64,000 nt of DNA from Lunularia cruciata (lineage: Eukaryota > Streptophyta > Marchantiopsida > Lunulariales > Lunulariaceae): assembly GCA_948567375.1 (NCBI GenBank), contig OX419760.1:12896001-12960000 (forward strand), written 5' to 3'. Made by a program: the position numbers and the translations under genes. The notes under the pieces were generated by a model. That model searched no databases and was not told the DNA's origin. It was given only the letters and a program-made list of their open reading frames with translations. Position 1 is the stretch's first letter. Each line of letters starts with the position of its first letter. Below, one piece after another: positions 1 to 10,305 of this stretch.

Positions 1-754
1 TCCTATTGATGTTTTGGAAGGTAGGAAGATCAAAGTGAATAGGTAAGGTAGACTCAATACCATATACCAATTGAAATGCATAATATCTGGTGGAAGTCTT
101 CATGGTTGTCCTATACTCCCACAAAACTGCATGAATCCTCTTATCTCAATGATGTTTAGCCCTCTCCATTTCTGCATCATTGGCCAACATCATGCACAAA
201 GTTTGATTGGTTCTCTCTGCCAAGCCATTGGAATTTGGCTTATAGGATGTGGTTACACTATGTGTGATAGGGAAATGTCATAGCATGGCTGTAGTGATGA
301 TTCTTGTAAACTCTCCTCCTCTGTCTGAAATTGACTCCAAAGAGCATCCAAACCTAGTGATATTGTGTTCATAAAGAAATCTACCAACTACATTTTCATT
401 CTTGCTCCTCAATGGTCTAGCCTCAACCCACTTGGTAAGGTAATCAGTAACTACCATAATGTACCAATTGTTCCTTGGGGTTCTATTGAGAGGACCTACA
501 AAATTAATTCCCCACTTCTCAAGGTGTCCTAGCAATGGAATTGTTCTAAGTGGTGGAGTGGAAGTAGACTTTCTAGCAAAAGCTTGAAAAACATGACAAG
601 TTTTGCAATAATCAAGATTATCCTTGAAAATCCTTCTCTTATGGTAACCTGCATCTAGAATCTTGAAAGCAATCACCTTTCCTGCAAAGTGTTCTCCACA
701 CAATAAACCTTCATGAAACTCCTTTATGAGTAGGATACACTCTTCCTTACCCAC
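1..754 (-). pseudogene. Integrase region of G1 element 1 (broken, runs off window)
   Basis: Integrase would insert the cDNA into host DNA. Visible parts are the N-terminal zinc-binding His and Cys residues (EFHEG, GEHFAG, YCKTC) and the DDE core. The first catalytic Asp position reads GINFVGP, where the family has GIDFVGP, so it is Asn. The second is kept (SISDRGGEF). The third appears as NGLAERTNQ near base 190 in another frame after a frameshift. A stop follows in AKHH* near base 135, and the coding sequence continues to base 1 (HFDLPTFQNINR). The Asn substitution, frameshift and stop make it inactive. Confidence 0.88.
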
Positions 755-1461
755 TGCTCTTTGAAGTAGACCATTTGCTCCTTAGTAAAAAGAATATCCT
801 CCACCATTGTGTAAGGTCTAGATCTTGCTGCAAGGGCCTTCCTCTCCCTAGCATGCATCCCTTCTGGACAGTTACCTCTTGTCACAAAATTCACAATCTC
901 CTTATACTCCATTGGAACTTCTTGAGTGATTGAGATTATCATGAGCTCCTCATTTGGGAAGGAATCATCCACTGGATCATCTCCATCATGATCATAGGCC
1001 CTAGATAACAAATAAGCATTTTCATGTTTCTTTCTTGGCCTATCCTCAATGGTGTAGTCATACTTAGACAAGAGTATCATCCACCTTGCTAACCTCCCTT
1101 CCATATTAGGCTTGTTGAAGATGTACTTCAAAGCCTTTTGATCTATGATAATTATGGCTTTCCCTCCAATCAAGTAGTATCTAAACTTCTTGAGATCAAA
1201 GATCAATGCCAACCCTTCTCTTTTTGTGATAGAGTAGTTCTTTTCTGCTGAAACCATCTGCCTACTAGCATAAGCTATTGGATGATCATGCCCATCTTGG
1301 TCTAATTGACTAAGAGTCAATCTGATAGTTACATAAGAAGCATCAGTGTAGAGGATGAAAGACTTACTCCAATTAGGTTTAGCAAGAATTGGAGCTACAA
1401 TAAGGGATTGCTTGAGCTCCTCAAAAGCTTTGAGAGCCTCCTTGTCTTCCAAAATGACCAT
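724..1461 (-). pseudogene. RNase H region of G1 element 1
   Basis: This 245-residue open stretch holds the RT thumb and connection (EALKAFEELKQSL) followed by RNase H. Landmarks are LYTDAS (first catalytic Asp), TKREGLALIF (Glu) and IIIIDQKALKYIF, where relatives have DHKAL, so His is replaced by Gln. HENAYLLSRA has Tyr where relatives have the last catalytic Asp (ADLLSR). It is separated from the upstream RT by one in-frame TAG and from the integrase by a frameshift. RNase H would remove the RNA template during reverse transcription, and the changed residues make activity unlikely. Confidence 0.87.
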
Positions 1462-2120
1462 CTAATCTACATCCTTCTTTATGTAGATGGTCAATGCATA
1501 AGCCTTGTTGGAAAATGAGAAGATGAACCTCTTATAGTACCCAACCATCCCCAAGAATTGTCGTAACTTTGTCAAGCTTGAAGGGAATAGAAGGTCTAAG
1601 ATTTTCCTGAACTTCTCAAGATCAACAGCTATTCCATCCTTGGAGATGATGTGCCCTAAAAGTAGACCTTCTTCATATCCAAAAATGTACTTCTCTGGGT
1701 TGAGTGATGCATTTGCCTCATCCAAGCATTGAAAGACCTTGATTAGGTGCTCAAAGTGCTCCTCCTTGCTCCTATAGACACAAAAGTCATCAATGAAGTC
1801 TCTCACAAATTTCCCAATGAAAGATTCAAATACTTTTTCATGAACCATTGGAATGTGCTTGGAGCATTGCAAAGCCCAAAAGGCATGACCTTGAAAGCAT
1901 AAGTTCTCCAAGGTGTGCTGAATGTGGTGAGTTGTTGATGCTCTGGTGCAATCTTGATTTGGTTATACCCACTATAACCATCTCCAAAATTGTACCTCTC
2001 ATGACCTACAACCTCCTCCAAGATCTCATCAACAAAGGGCAAAGGGTATAGTCCTTCTTAGTAATAACATTAAGCTTCTTGTAATCCACACAAACCCAAA
2101 GCTTGCTATTCTTTTTCTTT
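1462..2120 (-). pseudogene. Reverse transcriptase region of G1 element 1
   Basis: RT motifs in order are VCVDYKKLNVITKKDY near 2,060, then FVDEILEEVVGHERY, GDGYSGYNQIKI and MPFGLCNAPSTFQ. In a second frame come the polymerase box FIDDFCVY and then LGHIISKDGI and RQFLGMVGYYKRF. The switch of frame near 1,850 is an indel, and the segment near 2,110-2,050 also changes frame. The catalytic Asp of DGYSGY and the DD of FIDD are kept, so the domain is lost by frameshift rather than by active-site change. The antisense open frames across it are shadows. Confidence 0.9.
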
Positions 2121-2180
2121 TTCTTCACACAAAATCACAATGGGAGACACCCATTTCAAATTCTCCACCTCAAAGATAAA

Positions 2181-3422
2181 TCAGGCCTCCTTGAGCTTAT
2201 CAATCTCCTCCTTCACCACCAAAGATATTGGTGGGCTAATGCAATGTTGCTTTTGGCGGACTGATCTTGCATGTGACTCCACCTCAATCTTTTGCTCCTC
2301 CAAGGTGACTTCTTTTAGATCCATGTAGCTGAAAGCAAACACATGGGTGAACTTGCAGAAAATCTCCTCAAATCTAACCTTCTCCTCCATGGTAACATTT
2401 GGACCATACTTGAGAGTAGATAACCTCCTTTCTATCTCCTCAAATGTCAATTTTGAATTTTTTGGGTCCTTCAAAACCTTTGGCTTAGGTGCAAAATCCA
2501 TAGCACAAAAGGGATGCACATCTAAATCAGATTCAAATTCATCCTCCTTTGTGGAAGTATACTCTTCCATGCTTGTGTCCACACCTGAAGCTCCTTCTTT
2601 TGAATCTGATTCCCACCAATCAGAAGATGGTGTATCTGAATGTGAAGTGTTGGTGGTGTTAGTCATAAGAACTGTGACTTTATGGTTTGATGGCCCAATC
2701 CTCAAGTACCCCTTATTCCATTGATCATTTGTGCGTGCTGCTCTCAACCATGGCCTCCCAAGAAGAAAGTCATAGCTTGAATCCTTCAAGACTTGGAAAG
2801 TCATGAGATTTTGAACTCCCATAACTAAAACGATCACCTTATCCATCACCCCTACTAGTTGAACTTGTTTCTTGTTTTCCATGCTCACCATAAATGTTGA
2901 AGGTCTAGAGGGTATCATACACAACTTCTTCATCAACCTTTTTGACATGGCACTCACTACTTATCCTCCATCAAGCAATGCATCCTTGATATTGTGACCA
3001 TTCACTCTCACATCAATCTTGGATGCATCTTCACAAGCCTCCCATGGTGTTGGTTTAGCATCCACCACCCCCATTGATATTGGAGCTTTTGCCTTTTTCT
3101 TCCTCTTGTTCCTTGAAGAACTCAAACCACCTCTTAGCTCCTTTCTCAAAGTAGGATTCAAAGCAATCAATTGGCCTACTATGATGTTAGCCTTGTGACT
3201 ACCAACATCCTCCAAGACATTGTAGTTCCATTCTTGCTTTGATATCAAGAAGTCCTCCATCCCCAACTTCTTTCTTGGAGTCTTTGTTGTTGATGGTGTT
3301 GAAGTGCTTATGTGAGTGCTCCTAGTAGGCGTAGGAGTATCTTGGCTAGGAGTAAATCCTTGAGAAGAGTGCACATCCTTTGCAAAATGAGCTCTCTTCT
3401 TCTCTTGTGCCAAACAATCCAA
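2181..3422 (-). pseudogene. Protease and pre-RT linker of G1 element 1
   Basis: Two open stretches in one frame are joined by a TAA. The first ends NIKDALLDGG*, which is the aspartic protease active site (DGGS-type in this family). The stop falls exactly on the residue after DGG. The second has the protease C-terminal signature SYDFLLGRPWL, an acidic Ser/Thr-rich spacer, and the conserved pre-RT segment (FTHVFAFSYMDLKEVTLEE, then EEIDKLKEA*). The last stop again lies in frame. Protease would process the Gag-Pol polyprotein. The gag frame upstream is the same frame, suggesting the ancestral element had one fused gag-pol frame. Confidence 0.86.
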
Positions 3423-4484
3423 ATGAAGACCTTTGGAGTTTGAGCACTCTTCCTATGCATAATTGCTCTCAACCATATTTATGGATGTTATATCCTTACC
3501 TTTGTTTGGATTTGGAGCCACTTGGGTTTCACTTCTTCCCTCTTTCTCTCTATTGGCTCCTTCATAACCCCTTCCTCCATGGTAAGTGGAATTTAGGCAA
3601 CTCTTTTGGATATGGCCTCTTCCTCCACAACCAAAATAATTTCTATCATTGAAATTGTTAGCTGGCTGGCCTCCTTTATATCAATAGTTTCTATAACTCC
3701 TAGGTCCTCTCCCTAAATTCTGATCCACCTCTCTCTTCTCCCATAGTTGCACTACATTGATCTTGAGATTTGCAAGTTGTTCAGTGATGGTTTGAAGTGG
3801 ATCCTTTGGTAAGGGTGCAAGAACTGGAGCAACTATTACTTGTGGTGCAACCCTTGTCAGCAAAATATTAGAAGTTTCACCATACTTGTAACCTTGAGGA
3901 GGATGCACAACCTCCTTCACCACCAAATCACTCTCATCCCCTTCCAAACTCTCCCCCATACGAATTGCAATCTTGATAGCTTCAACCTTGGAAGAAGGTT
4001 TCTCCTATCTCACCTTGCTTCTAATTTGTGGTCTCAACCCTCCCAAAAAATTCTTGGTGAGCATGGCCCCTATGCCAATCATAGTAGTCTCCACATCATC
4101 CCCACCCTTCCTCAATACTATGTGGAATCTGGACTCTAAATTTTCCATTCTTTCTACATAGACTCTCACTTTCTCTCCATCTCCTTGCTTAAGAAAGGTA
4201 ACCTCACTCATCAATCTCTCATAACTCTCATCTGGAAGAAAATTCTCAATGAGTGCTGAAGTCAAACTCTCTCAAGACTCTTCTTGCCCATCCCTCCTCT
4301 CTCTCTCTCTTTTGGTATTTTGACTCGTACCATGTAAGTGCTGCATCCTCAAGAAATTTGGTAATAATGAGGCCCACTCATTCTTCCTCCTCCCATTGTT
4401 TCCTATGAAAAATCTCTTGAAGTCTCTCACAAAGGCCTCCACATCTTCTCCATCCTTGCCAAAGAAAACCGGAAGTTTCTTCAT
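3423..4484 (-). pseudogene. Gag region of G1 element 1
   Basis: The likely start is the ATG at 4,484 (MKKLPVFFGKDGEDVEAF), followed by a Gag core (LIENFLPDESYERLM, then KGGDDVETTMIGIGAML). A zinc-knuckle remnant lies near 3,600-3,645 (YFGCGGRGHIQKSC). The first Cys of the CX2CX4HX4C knuckle is Tyr, so metal binding is probably lost. Four nonsense codons (after QEES, KVR, RNY and SNYA) interrupt an otherwise continuous frame. Gag would form the particle shell and bind element RNA. The same Gag type occurs in element 4 at about 20.1-21.0 kb. Confidence 0.85.
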
Positions 4485-6024
4485 CTTAACCCCTCATTAT
4501 CTTTCTTTTCACTTGATTTTTCTTTTTCTTTTTTCTTTTCTCTCACTCTATAACTAATAGAGTATGGACATGATTAACACCATTTGAGATAATCCACCCT
4601 AGGTAACACAAAAGGTTTAGGTTATGCCAAGATTTCTATAGCAACATCAAATCATAGAGTGCATATTAATCAAACCCTCACGGATAGTTTATCCATAAGT
4701 TGAAAGATTATCTCCATCACTAATCTTGAGAACTAACTGTTGAAGGTGGTAGTATTTCTATAGTTGTTCTAAGACTCTCTCCAAGATCCTTAACCCAAGT
4801 CTTCAAAACTGCTTTTACTCCACTACACTCATATCCTTTTGGAACTCCTTCCACTCCACAAAACTCACACAACTCCTTGGTCTTAGATCTTCTCCCTCCC
4901 AATCTTGGTGAAGAAGGTCCAACATGCAAACCCAAGTTAAGGAATCCTCTCCTTCAATCTCTTGCTCCCAAAGGTCAATGGATATGAACTTGCCTTATGT
5001 CTCTTCTTTTCCACATAGAAAGCACTTAGACTCACTCTTTCCTCCAAGTCGTGTAGGTTTTTGGATCCTCTCAACACTCTCTTCAAATTCTATTGTAAAC
5101 TCTCTTTTCTTCAAATCCACCCCTACAATCATCTCAAACCCTTGGGGATTCTTGCATAGTCTCAATTTCCACTCTTGATGACCCTCCATGTTCCCAAGAT
5201 GAATCTAAACACTCAAACATGCCTTTTGTTGCTCTCAAACTCCTCATGCATGAGATCTTTACTCTACAAAATTGACCCTTCCTCACAATGTCACTCAAAT
5301 CCCTCAACTGGTATGTCAAAGTCCTCTGAAATTTGTCACACATGATCAAAACTCCAAGGTGTCTCTTTTTGAAAAATTTCAAGTCTTTTCATTTAGCCAT
5401 TTGGCCTAGAGACCTTTCTATTCAGCACACATATTTTAGATTTGGTCTGAAAACCACCCCCTTCAATTTAAAAACTCATTACTCCTTGCGCAAGAATGAT
5501 CTCTCTCTTATTTTTTTGTCAGCAAGTAGGATACAATACACTGAATTTTCTTGGAAATTTTAAGGACAATCCACTAAAAATTGAAGAAATGGTAGATTCT
5601 GTACACGTTTCCATAGAGCATGCAGTTACAGGAGCAATTTACCTTATCAACTTAAAAAAATTATATTCCAATGCGTATAATAGCTTTTACAATAATTTCA
5701 AGTGTTATAACTGGTAGATAACCCAAGCTAACATGTGTAGAATTTTCAAGTCCAGATCTCAAATTTGAGATTTTGCCCAAAATCACCTTAATTCCCAAAA
5801 TTTGCAATCCACCTCACATAATCTCTCCAAATCCTCTCAAGTGTACAAGACGTACAAAATCACCTCAAAGACATCATAATGAACTACAAGGTATAAAAAT
5901 GGGTCCAAGTTCTCTAACATAAGTTCAACACTCTTCCCCTAATGTTCTCTCCAAGTGAGCTCTCATAGACTCTTTTTGTCTAATATAGAATTATACGTGG
6001 AACATTATCTTGCCTTATAGAGAG
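4485..6024 (-). other. Leader (5' untranslated region) of G1 element 1
   Basis: This 1.5-kb stretch between the primer-binding site and gag has many stops on both strands and no domain I recognise. It is homologous to 6,736-6,909 (leader remnant of element 2) and, more weakly, to the leader of element 4 at about 21.0-22.46 kb. Short antisense open frames here are not supported. Confidence 0.7.
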
Positions 6025-6042
6025 GTCCTGGTAACGGAACCA
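6025..6042 (-). promoter_or_regulatory. Primer-binding site, tRNA-Glu type
   Basis: On the minus strand, four T bases after the LTR end comes TGGTTCCGTTACCAGGAC. The complement of a plant tRNA-Glu 3' end, as I recall it (...CCGGCAACGGAA plus CCA), would be TGGTTCCGTTGCCGGGAC, so 16 of 18 bases agree and both differences are transitions. The assignment rests on recalled tRNA sequence and should be checked. Confidence 0.65.
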
Positions 6043-6046
6043 AAAA

Positions 6047-6735
6047 TGTAAGCCAGCGTGTTTCTCACTCAAGATGAACCTCTGATGGCTATGGTAGTGC
6101 ACCATGGACTAAGAAGGCAAGGAACCCCAACTCCATCATACTCCTCCAAGGCTAACACTCCAAGACTCAAGACATTGCTCACTAGAGAAATCAATGAGAG
6201 AGAGATAGTTGCAAATGAAAGGATGATAAGTACCTTCTCACCTCTAGTTTATATACTTTTGAAATAAATACGCCCCAAAGTTACTAATCATTGGAGTAAC
6301 TCAAGTTACTAGGCTAAAAGTCAAGTAAAGTCAAAAAGTATAAAGGAATATCCATTGACATGGGCATATTCCACTAAGCATGTGATCTTATCTTGACCCA
6401 ACCACTAAGTCAAGGATTCCTTCACATGGGCTATCCTTGGACTATAGAAGAATCCAAAACAAAAAGGCTTGTGGGCCCAAGAGTTCTCAACTCGTTCCTC
6501 AAAGCCAAACACCTAGGAATAATACCAAGTTAATATACTAGAATCCAAAATAGTGGTGCTCATCTTTTCTACTTCCTCTAAAATAAGGTATCCTCTATCT
6601 TAGCTATGACTAAATTTAGCTAATCATGACTAATGTAGAACCATCATTTATCTTTATATAAATATTATCTTTCAAGTATTTATAATACCAAGCTAAATAT
6701 CATAATACCACAGACATGCACTAATGGATGTTATA
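6047..6735 (-). repeat. 5' LTR of G1 element 1
   Basis: This 689-bp LTR aligns along its full length with the solo LTR 7,284-7,977 and the split LTR 6,933-8,318. On the minus strand it begins TATAACATCC (canonical TG decayed to TA) and ends GGCTTACA just before the primer-binding site. The 5' end lies against leader DNA of element 2. Confidence 0.9.
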
Positions 6736-6909
6736 GTACAATATCATCTCAAACACATCATAATGAACTACATGGTATACAAATGGGTCCAAGTTCTCTA
6801 ACATAAGTTCAACCCTCTCCTCCCCTAATGTTCTTTCCAAGTGAGCTCTTATAGCCTCTTTCTGTCTAATATAGAATTATACGCGGTACATTATCTTGCC
6901 TTCTAGAGA

Positions 6910-6928
6910 GATCTTAAAAATGGAACCA
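6910..6928 (-). promoter_or_regulatory. Decayed primer-binding site of G1 element 2
   Basis: It lies four T bases after the LTR end and reads TGGTTCCATTTTTAAGATC on the minus strand. It has the same position and first seven bases as the element 1 site, but is more mutated. Confidence 0.6.
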
Positions 6929-7283
6929 AAAATGTGAGTCGGCCAATCTCTCACTCAAGATGAACGTCCTATGGCTATTATGGTAGCACACCATGGACTA
7001 AGAAGGCATAGAACCTCAATTCCATCACACTTCTCCAAGGCTAACACTCCAAGATTCAAACCATTGCTCACTAGAGAACTCAATAAAAGAGAGATAGTGG
7101 CAAATGAAAGGATGATGAGTAATTCCTACTCCTAGTTTATATATTTGTGAAATAATTATGCACCAAAGTTACTAGTTATTAGAGTAACTCAAGTTACTAG
7201 GTTAAAGTCAAATAAAGTCAAAAGTCTAAAAGAATATCCATACTCATGGAGTATTCTCCTATGCACATAGTCTTATCTTGACC

Positions 7284-7977
7284 TGTAACACCTATTTGTG
7301 CATGTGTGTGGTATTGTGATATTTAGCTTGGTATTACAAGTACTAAAGAGATATTATTTATATAGAGATAAAAGATGGTTCTATATTAGTCATGGTTAGC
7401 TAAAGTTTGTCATAGCTAAGATAGATGGGACCTTACTTTAGAGGAAGTAGAAAAGATGAGCACCACTATTTTGGATTTTAGTGTGTTGACTTGGTATTAT
7501 TCCTAGGTGTTTGGCTTTGAGGAAAGAGTTGAGAACTCTTGGGCCCGCAAGCCTTTTTGTTTTGGATTCTTCTTTATTCCAAGGATAGCCCATGTGAATG
7601 AATCCTTGACTTAGTGGTTGGGTCAAGATAAGACCACATGCTTAGGGAAATATGCCCATGTGAATGGATATTCCTTTCTACTTTTTGACTTTACTTGACT
7701 TTTAGTCTAGTAACTTGAGTTACTACGGTAATTAGTAACTTTGGTACATAACTATTTCACAAGTATATAAACAAGGGGTGAGGAGATACTCATCATCCTT
7801 TCATTTACAATTATCTCTCTTTCTCTTTGAGTTCTCTAGTGAGCAATGTCTTGAGTCTTGGAGTGTTAGCCTTGAAGGAGTATGATGGAGTTGGGGTTCC
7901 TTGCCTTCTTAGTCCATGGTGCATTACCATAATAGCCATCAGAGGTTCATCTTGAGTGAGAGACAGGCCGGCTCACA
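7284..7977 (+). mobile_element. Solo G1 LTR inserted in an opposite-facing LTR
   Basis: This 694-bp LTR runs from TGTAACACC to GGCTCACA and is flanked by the direct repeat GACC (7,280-7,283 and 7,978-7,981). The uninterrupted target in element 1 reads CTTGACCCAACC, which confirms the junctions. There is no internal region, so it is a recombination-derived solo LTR. It lies head-to-head with the host LTR. Confidence 0.93.
7764..7772 (+). promoter_or_regulatory. TATA box of the solo G1 LTR
   Basis: TATATAAAC lies about 480 bp into the LTR, where the U3/R boundary is expected. The same position in the other G1 LTRs has related A/T-rich words (for example near 6,250 on the minus strand). It is the best-preserved LTR promoter of this family in the window. 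Confidence 0.55.
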
Positions 7978-8329
7978 GACCCAACCACTAAGTCAAGGAT
8001 TCTTTCTATATAGGCTATCCTTGGACTATAAAAGAATATGAAACAAAAGGGCTCATGGGTCCAAGAGTTTTCAATTCTTTCCTCAAAGCCAAACACCTAG
8101 GAATAATACCAAGCCATTACACTAAAATCCAAAATAGTGGTGCTCATTTTTTTCACCTCCTCTAAATTAAGGTCCCCTCTATCTTAGCTATGACTAACTT
8201 TAGCTAATTATGACTAATGTAGAACCATCATATATCTATATATAAATAATATCTTAAAGTACTTATAATACAAAACTAAATATTACAAAATTAGATACAT
8301 GCACAAATATGTGTTACAATTTGAAGTTT

Positions 8330-8999
8330 GTCTATCTCCTTTGGTGAGAGCCTATAGATTGGTCTACTCACTCGAGTTCTTCTTGGAAATAACTCAATCT
8401 TGAATGGTACACCACCATTGGAGGGTAATCCCTTTGGCAAATCATCTTAAAGTACATTTGAAAATTCTTAGACTATTTGATCAACCATTGTTTGATGAGG
8501 TTTTTGGTCCTCTTTAGATCCTCTATGCATAATTGGCTTGATCCACGCCAGAAAAATAGAGTTATCTTCCTCCAAAGCTTGCTCTATGGCACTTTTTTGA
8601 TAAACTTTCCATCTTGGGACTTATCTTCTTCCAAAGCTTGCTCTATGGCACTTACTCTGACAAACTTCCCATCTTGGGATTGACTATTCTTAGATGTCTT
8701 ACTCAAAGGTACCAAATAACCTAATTTGAAATTCCTACCTTGGTGTTGTTCTCGAATTTATTGTCAGTTCCAATCAAATTGAACCTGTGGTGTTCAAGCC
8801 AAGGTAGACCTAGAATGACATCATAGTGAAGAGGTGCAACTAAATACCTCATATAATCCAAATACTCCTTGCCAATCTTGAATGTAATACGATGAGAGGT
8901 ACGCAATGTAGTAACCTTTCTACCATCCACCATCATCAATCTACTTCCAACTATTGGTCTAATAGGAATACTTAATTTCTTTGCTAATTTCATGGACAT
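8330..8999 (-). pseudogene. Protease and pre-RT linker of gypsy element 3
   Basis: The 92-residue stretch 8,999-8,721 ends a retroviral aspartyl protease domain, with YDVILGLPWLEHH as the C-terminal signature. The active-site DSG/DTG region should lie upstream near 9,050 and is not clear. At about 8,450-8,340 a broken frame gives VPFKIELFPRRTRVSRP followed by IYRLSPKE, the conserved segment before gypsy RT. Coding stops at the element 2 junction. Confidence 0.75.
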
Positions 9000-9199
9000 G
9001 CAATTTCTGAACTCCCAAAATCAACCAAAATCATACACCCATGATTAAATACCTTGCAATTGAAGTAAATTTGCATAGGCCAAGCCTTCAATCCTATTGG
9101 AACCAATTAAGTTCCCAATAGGTGGCTCAAAATCTCCTATTGGGATTCCTCATTTCACTCATCATTCCACTCCACAAACTCCATTTGGGCAATTGTCCA

Positions 9200-10200
9200 A
9201 GTTGCCCATTCTTGAATGGACATTCAACAATGCAATGTCCAATTTGATGACAATAAAAGCAACCACCAATTTGTCACAATCTTTCTTGATCTATTTTTCC
9301 AAGTAGTATTTATTGGAGTGCATCAATCTCCACTGGTTTCAGCTCTTTTGCCCTTGTGTAATGTGTTGGTAAATTTTGTGAAGGTCAAGGTTGAGACCAA
9401 GTTGTTGCAACCAAGGAATGAAAGCGCTTAGCCAATTGTATGGCTTCCTCCAAGTGGTTTGCCTCTTTCTAGTCACTTCTAATTTTGTTTGTGACTTCAA
9501 GCCTCTCACATATTGATTTAGAGCTTCACCATCCAATATATGTAAAATTTGCATAATGATGTTTTGGAATTTGCATGATATAGCTTCTTACAAACCAATA
9601 TGCTTTAACTCTACAAACTTATCTTGTGCAGCTTGTGTGACATTTATAGCTTAGAATCACCTAATAATTGCACTCTTGAATTCTTACCATGTCAAGATTG
9701 GTACAACAAATTTCCATTCAATTTGTTCTACTCAGAACCACCACCATAGTTTTGCCGCTCTATCCAATTGGCTTGAAGCTCAAAGAATATGTTTCTGTTC
9801 ATCTTGAAGATTTGTAGCCTCAAATTAAAATTCACAATCAAATACAAATTTCTACTATGCCCTAGAGATTCTTGCCTTTGAATACCTTAGGTTTTTGAAA
9901 TCAGATTTTCTCTTCTCCTTCTCAAAATAAAGCTCTTTCCACATGCTCTTGTTGTTGATGGTTTTGTTTTTCTAACAATCAAGTAAGGTGCTCAATTTGT
10001 TATTGTATAGTTATGGTAACTTCAAGCATTGCTCCATGGATACTACTCTATCAAGCTATCTATAATTTATCTAAATTAAAATGTAGATGCAACACATCCA
10101 CCACTCTCCATAAGTTACAATCAGAAGTACCAAGGGTTCATTGGACAAGGTAATTGTATTCAAAAAATTCTACCCAAAGCATGAGGTGATGAACTACATG
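9200..10200 (-). pseudogene. Gag region of gypsy element 3
   Basis: The stretch 9,554-9,339 carries the Gag core signature LNQYVRGLKSQTKLEV, typical of the retrotransposon gag domain. Downstream, bases 9,261-9,217 in another frame encode CFYCHQIGHCIVEC, an intact CX2CX4HX4C zinc knuckle. The remainder up to about 10,200 is broken by stops and indels. Gag would package the element RNA. Confidence 0.72.
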
Positions 10201-10289
10201 AAATGATGTTGGGTAGTACAAAGACAAAAAAAATCCCAATGGTTTGGAAAAAATGGATTTGGTGGTCCATAAATTCCATCCATGTAATT

Positions 10290-10304
10290 CCTACTTTGAT
10301 ACCA
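10290..10304 (-). promoter_or_regulatory. Primer-binding site, initiator tRNA-Met type (element 3)
   Basis: On the minus strand TGGTATCAAAGTAGG starts one base after the LTR end (TTACA). Plant initiator-Met sites typically read TGGTATCAGAGC, so this is a slightly decayed version. Confidence 0.75.
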
Positions 10305-10305
10305 A

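Larger units (their letters stand above)
1..6735 (-). mobile_element. Ty3/gypsy LTR retrotransposon, family G1, element 1 (5' part)
   Basis: Reading leftward on the minus strand the order is 5' LTR, primer-binding site, about 1.5 kb leader, gag, protease, reverse transcriptase, RNase H and integrase. This protease-RT-RNaseH-integrase order is that of Ty3/gypsy elements. The integrase end and the 3' LTR lie beyond base 1. From gag to just before the RT the reading frame is continuous over about 2.3 kb and is broken only by six nonsense codons, with no frameshift, so point mutation has dominated its decay. The right end abuts leader sequence of a second G1 element (from 6,736), so this copy inserted into that one. 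No chromodomain can be assessed because the end is missing. Confidence 0.93.
6736..8318 (-). mobile_element. G1 element 2: 5' LTR plus leader scrap, split by element 1 and a solo LTR
   Basis: Bases 6,736-6,909 repeat the leader of element 1, followed by a primer-binding site and an LTR. The rest of this element should lie left of the window, beyond element 1. The LTR end at 8,318 (minus-strand start TGTAACACATATTTG) abuts gypsy element 3 coding DNA, so element 2 inserted into element 3. Confidence 0.88.
6933..8318 (-). repeat. 5' LTR of G1 element 2, interrupted
   Basis: The two halves (6,933-7,283 and 7,982-8,318) join to an LTR of 688 bp once the 698-bp insertion including one target duplication is removed, matching the 689-694 bp of the other copies. 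It begins TGTAACACAT and ends CTCACA on the minus strand. Confidence 0.9.

Noticed and set aside
2347-2724. 125-codon plus-strand frame
   Set aside because: Antisense shadow of the G1 element 1 protease-RT linker.
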